DNA from: Bacteroidia bacterium
GTDB taxonomy: Bacteria; Bacteroidota; Bacteroidia; Bacteroidales; UBA932
Assembly (NCBI GenBank): GCA_021153285.1
Contig: JAGKTT010000063.1
Coordinates: 1 to 9,080, forward strand
Direction: 5' to 3'
DNA: 9,080 nucleotides
In this document: positions 7,631 to 9,080 of the stretch, one piece after another
Layout: each line of letters opens with the position of its first letter
How positions within the stretch are numbered: position 1 is the first letter of the stretch
Notes under the pieces: generated by a model
What the model was told of the DNA's origin: nothing
What the model saw: only the letters and a program-made list of their open reading frames with translations
The model's database searches: none
Position numbers and translations under genes: made by a program

Positions 7631-7693
7631 TGAAATTTCATCGTCTATTCGCAATTTGCGTTATATGTTGCACATAATACGCTGAAATTTTCA
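7631..7693. promoter_or_regulatory. Palindrome cluster in the divergent intergenic region
   Basis: The 204-bp region between the divergent genes (7595-7798) holds a run of palindromes: TGAAATTTCA (7631-7640, perfect), CGCAATTTGCG (7650-7660, arms of 5 around one base), GCGTTATATG/CATAATACGC (7658-7682, 8 of 10 pairs, 5-nt loop) and TGAAATTTTCA (7683-7693, the first palindrome with one extra T). The two TGAAATTT(T)CA copies flank the others. They resemble operator sites for a regulator not encoded in this window. The rest of the region is AT-rich without clear features. Confidence 0.4.
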
Positions 7694-7786
7694 TTTTTCT
7701 TCTTTTTTCGATAACTTGCTTTCTGAATGTTGTTTAACTTCCGCGACTTTTCAATTGTCGGCAGCTTGGAACTTGCAAATATTATA

Positions 7787-7796
7787 TAGGTTTTTG
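7787..7796 (+). promoter_or_regulatory. Weak candidate -7 promoter element for the SDR gene
   Basis: TAGGTTTTTG resembles TAnnTTTG with one extra T. A TTGG at 7766-7769 could serve as a poor -33 box. Transcription from here would start near 7801, which fits translation from the ATG at 7835 better than from 7799. The match is weak. Confidence 0.22.
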
Positions 7797-7798
7797 AT

Positions 7799-8569
7799 AT
7801 GAAGGAATTACAGACTAATGATCAGCTGGAAACAATGCCAAGGAGGATATTTGTGACCGGAGGAGGACACGGAATCGGTCGTGCGATTGTCGAGGCCTTT
7901 GTCGCAGAGGGTGACCTCGTGGCATTCTGTGATATTGACATCGACCGCGGCAATGAAGTAGCCTCTGTTTCCGGGGCACGTTTTATTGCCCTTGACGTAT
8001 GCGACAGAAAGGCCTTGGAAAACGCTGTAGAGACACTTCTGGACGAGTGGGGAGATCTGGATATCATTGTCAATAATGTGGGTGTCAGCAGTTTTGAATC
8101 CATTACCCGGACCAGCGTCGAGCATTTCGAGATGGTTCTCAATACCAATCTCCGCAGTGCCTTCATCACTTCCCGCCTGCTTGCGATCCATCGCGAAAAG
8201 ACCGGCTCCGCCAATCCATACGGCCGTATTGTCAATCTTTGCTCGACCCGTTATCTCCAGAGTGAGCCCGGTTCCGAGGCTTATGCTGCGTCCAAGGGTG
8301 GAATATGGTCTCTTACCCACGCATTGGCCGTCTCATTGGCCCCATATCACATTACTGTGAATTGCATAGCTCCTGGATGGATAAGTGTGGATGAGTATGA
8401 GGTGCTGCGTGATGAAGATCACGGATTTCATCCTTCGGGTCGCGTAGGCCGTGTGGCTGATATTGCACGTATCTGTCTCTTCCTTTGCGAAAAGGAAAAT
8501 GATTTTATAAACGGTCAATGCATAACTGTAGATGGTGGCGTGACCAGGAAGATGATTTATCCGGAGTAG
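7799..8569 (+). CDS. Short-chain dehydrogenase/reductase, probably NAD-dependent
   Basis: This is a 256-residue classical SDR, a soluble cytoplasmic oxidoreductase for alcohol, sugar or keto substrates. A Rossmann fold is shown by TGGGHGIG (20-27), the acidic residue Asp45 at the end of strand 2 (FCDID, favouring NAD over NADP), NNVG (92-95) and Asn117. The catalytic residues are Ser149 in NLCST, Tyr162 and Lys166 in YAASK, with PGWI (192-195) after the active site. The C-terminus NGQCITVDGG (238-247) is typical of the family, so the protein appears complete. The start is uncertain: Met13 (base 7835) would give 244 residues and place the nucleotide-binding motif at the usual distance from the N-terminus, and may be the real start. 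It is divergent from the GH18-phosphatase gene, with 204 bp between them. The substrate cannot be told from sequence, and a direct link to the glycan genes is not shown. Confidence 0.9.
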   Translation: MKELQTNDQLETMPRRIFVTGGGHGIGRAIVEAFVAEGDLVAFCDIDIDRGNEVASVSGARFIALDVCDRKALENAVETLLDEWGDLDIIVNNVGVSSFESITRTSVEHFEMVLNTNLRSAFITSRLLAIHREKTGSANPYGRIVNLCSTRYLQSEPGSEAYAASKGGIWSLTHALAVSLAPYHITVNCIAPGWISVDEYEVLRDEDHGFHPSGRVGRVADIARICLFLCEKENDFINGQCITVDGGVTRKMIYPE

Positions 8570-8672
8570 GCATTGATTGGATCAGTCGCAAAAGTATGTG
8601 TTTTGATAAATAGATGGCACTTTGTACAGATAAATGTAAAGGTTATGACAGATGCTCAGAACCACTACGAAA

Positions 8673-8731
8673 CCTTGGAACACAGCCAATTTAAATATAA
8701 AAGATGAATTCGCGATTTCTGTGTTCCAAGG
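8673..8731. repeat. Hairpin A: perfect 13-bp inverted repeat, first unit of a 73-bp repeat
   Basis: CCTTGGAACACAG (8673-8685) and CTGTGTTCCAAGG (8719-8731) are exact reverse complements separated by 33 nt. The loop is AT-rich. A related hairpin with the same arm and loop lengths begins exactly 73 bp downstream. Confidence 0.75.
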
Positions 8732-8745
8732 CCTTCGCTGAGGTA

Positions 8746-8804
8746 CCTTGAAACACAGGAGAGCATAATATAAAGCCTGAGGAGAGGGGACGTGTGTTCG
8801 AAGG
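8746..8804. repeat. Hairpin B: diverged second copy of the 73-bp repeat unit
   Basis: CCTTGAAACACAG (8746-8758) and GTGTGTTCGAAGG (8792-8804) match the arms of hairpin A at 12 of 13 and 11 of 13 bases. They are again separated by 33 nt. The loops share AATATAAA and TGA at the same offsets, which supports an old tandem duplication. The left arm of A and the right arm of B also share the extension AAACCTT in inverted orientation. Confidence 0.65.
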
Positions 8805-8841
8805 TTTCAGTAACGCTCGGGCCTGAAATATCCAAAAACCC

Positions 8842-8853
8842 GACCGATCGGTC
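8842..8853. promoter_or_regulatory. Perfect 12-bp palindrome, operator-like
   Basis: GACCGATCGGTC is its own reverse complement and is GC-richer than the surrounding sequence. Such sites are often bound by dimeric regulators such as TetR-family proteins. No gene start is seen directly next to it, so its function is open. Confidence 0.35.
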
Positions 8854-9026
8854 ATTGAAAAATGCATTTCCAAACGTATGGTATCCAGCGCAAACGGGAA
8901 TCATCTGATTATCAGCCTATAGCATTGACACATAAGCATTTGCATTCTTTAGCTCAATGCATACATTCACACGCTGCCTCCACAGATACATACTCTTGCG
9001 AGTGCCCGTCCTAACAGGGTCAGCTA

Positions 9027-9078
9027 ACCCGTTGAGCGGAAAATCATCATCTGGCTGCACTCCAGTCGCTCAACGGGT
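9027..9078. repeat. 12-bp inverted repeat at the window edge
   Basis: ACCCGTTGAGCG (9027-9038) and CGCTCAACGGGT (9067-9078) are exact reverse complements with a 28-nt spacer. An upstream GGGT (9017-9020) could compete for ACCC (9027-9030), giving two exclusive folds. It may be a hairpin, or the edge of a larger repeat continuing outside the window. Confidence 0.55.
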
Positions 9079-9080
9079 AT

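Larger units (their letters stand above)
8570..9080. other. Gene-free, inverted-repeat-rich region
   Basis: No convincing gene is seen on either strand over 511 bp. Open frames here are short, overlap the repeats and show no recognised motif. The region contains two hairpins repeated with a 73-bp period, a perfect palindrome at 8842-8853, near-palindromes at 8857-8870 (GAAAAATGCATTTC) and 8905-8915 (CTGATTATCAG), small hairpins at 8941-8961 (TGCATT/AATGCA) and 8992-9003 (ACTC/GAGT), and a 12-bp inverted repeat at 9027-9078. No clear terminator follows the SDR gene; only a weak CAAAA/TTTTG pair (8589-8605) is present. The region may be an interspersed repeat element, a structured RNA or a remnant of a mobile element; sequence alone does not decide. 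Confidence 0.5.

Noticed and set aside
7808..8320. Long minus-strand open frame opposite the SDR gene
   Set aside because: It is a shadow of the SDR coding sequence, which has all catalytic motifs on the plus strand.
8645..8704. Twenty-codon open frame MTDAQNHYETLEHSQFKYKR
   Set aside because: It is too short, overlaps hairpin A and has no promoter or homology that I recognise.
8673..8804. CRISPR array
   Set aside because: The repeats are only 13 bp, alternate in orientation, number only four and include diverged copies, so they do not form direct repeats with unique spacers.
8665..8904. Minus-strand open frames of 60-79 codons
   Set aside because: They lie over the hairpin repeats, show no recognised motif and have no supporting start context; they are probably chance frames.
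9031..9074. Integron attC site, since GTTGAGC and GCTCAAC match GTTRRRY and RYYYAAC
   Set aside because: The two core-like sequences are in the wrong order for an attC site, which runs RYYYAAC to GTTRRRY, and no integrase or cassette array is seen.
8957..9080. Plus-strand frame from ATG 8957 (MHTFTRCLHRYILL...) open to the window end
   Set aside because: It is only 41 codons, spans the terminal inverted repeat and has no recognisable domain; a gene continuing outside cannot be excluded but is not supported.

Overview
The window looks like a Bacteroidota chromosome, most likely order Bacteroidales and gut- or host-associated. It has BACON-domain surface lipoproteins, lipoprotein signal peptides ending in Cys, no clear Shine-Dalgarno sequences, promoter-like TAnnTTTG motifs and a polysaccharide-utilisation type of gene content. 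Genus cannot be assigned from the sequence alone.

Left part, plus strand (1-4711 and on to 5459): the window opens inside a BACON-plus-beta-sandwich protein (1-705). After 15 bp follows a second BACON lipoprotein gene (721-2074), broken by a frameshift near 890 that looks like the scar of an internal deletion inside a BACON domain. A strong Rho-independent terminator (2101-2144) closes this unit. A second unit then encodes a GH2 exo-beta-D-glucosaminidase-like lipoprotein (2201-4711) and, 1 bp further on, an exported SdiA-regulated/YjiK-like beta-propeller protein (4713-5459). The start of the propeller gene carries a 16-bp hairpin.

Middle, minus strand (7594-5471): a convergent gene encodes a 707-residue lipoprotein that joins a GH18 glycosidase with intact catalytic motifs to a fibronectin-III-like region and a PtpB/LipA-type tyrosine phosphatase with an intact HCSAGRDRTG loop. 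This fusion is the most unusual gene here. Its upstream region (7595-7798) is shared with a divergent SDR oxidoreductase gene (7799-8569) and holds a cluster of palindromes.

Right end (8570-9080): 511 bp without a convincing gene but rich in inverted repeats. These include two hairpins of identical geometry (59 bp each, 33-nt loops) repeated with a 73-bp period, a perfect 12-bp palindrome and a 12-bp inverted repeat ending at the window edge.

Together the left and middle genes suggest use of an aminosugar-containing glycan (chitin/chitosan-like or GlcNAc-rich host glycan). Surface BACON proteins would bind it, the GH18 domain would cut internally, and the GH2 enzyme would remove terminal glucosamine. 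The phosphatase domain hints at phosphorylated substrates. This pathway is inference; no SusC/SusD pair or regulator lies inside the window.
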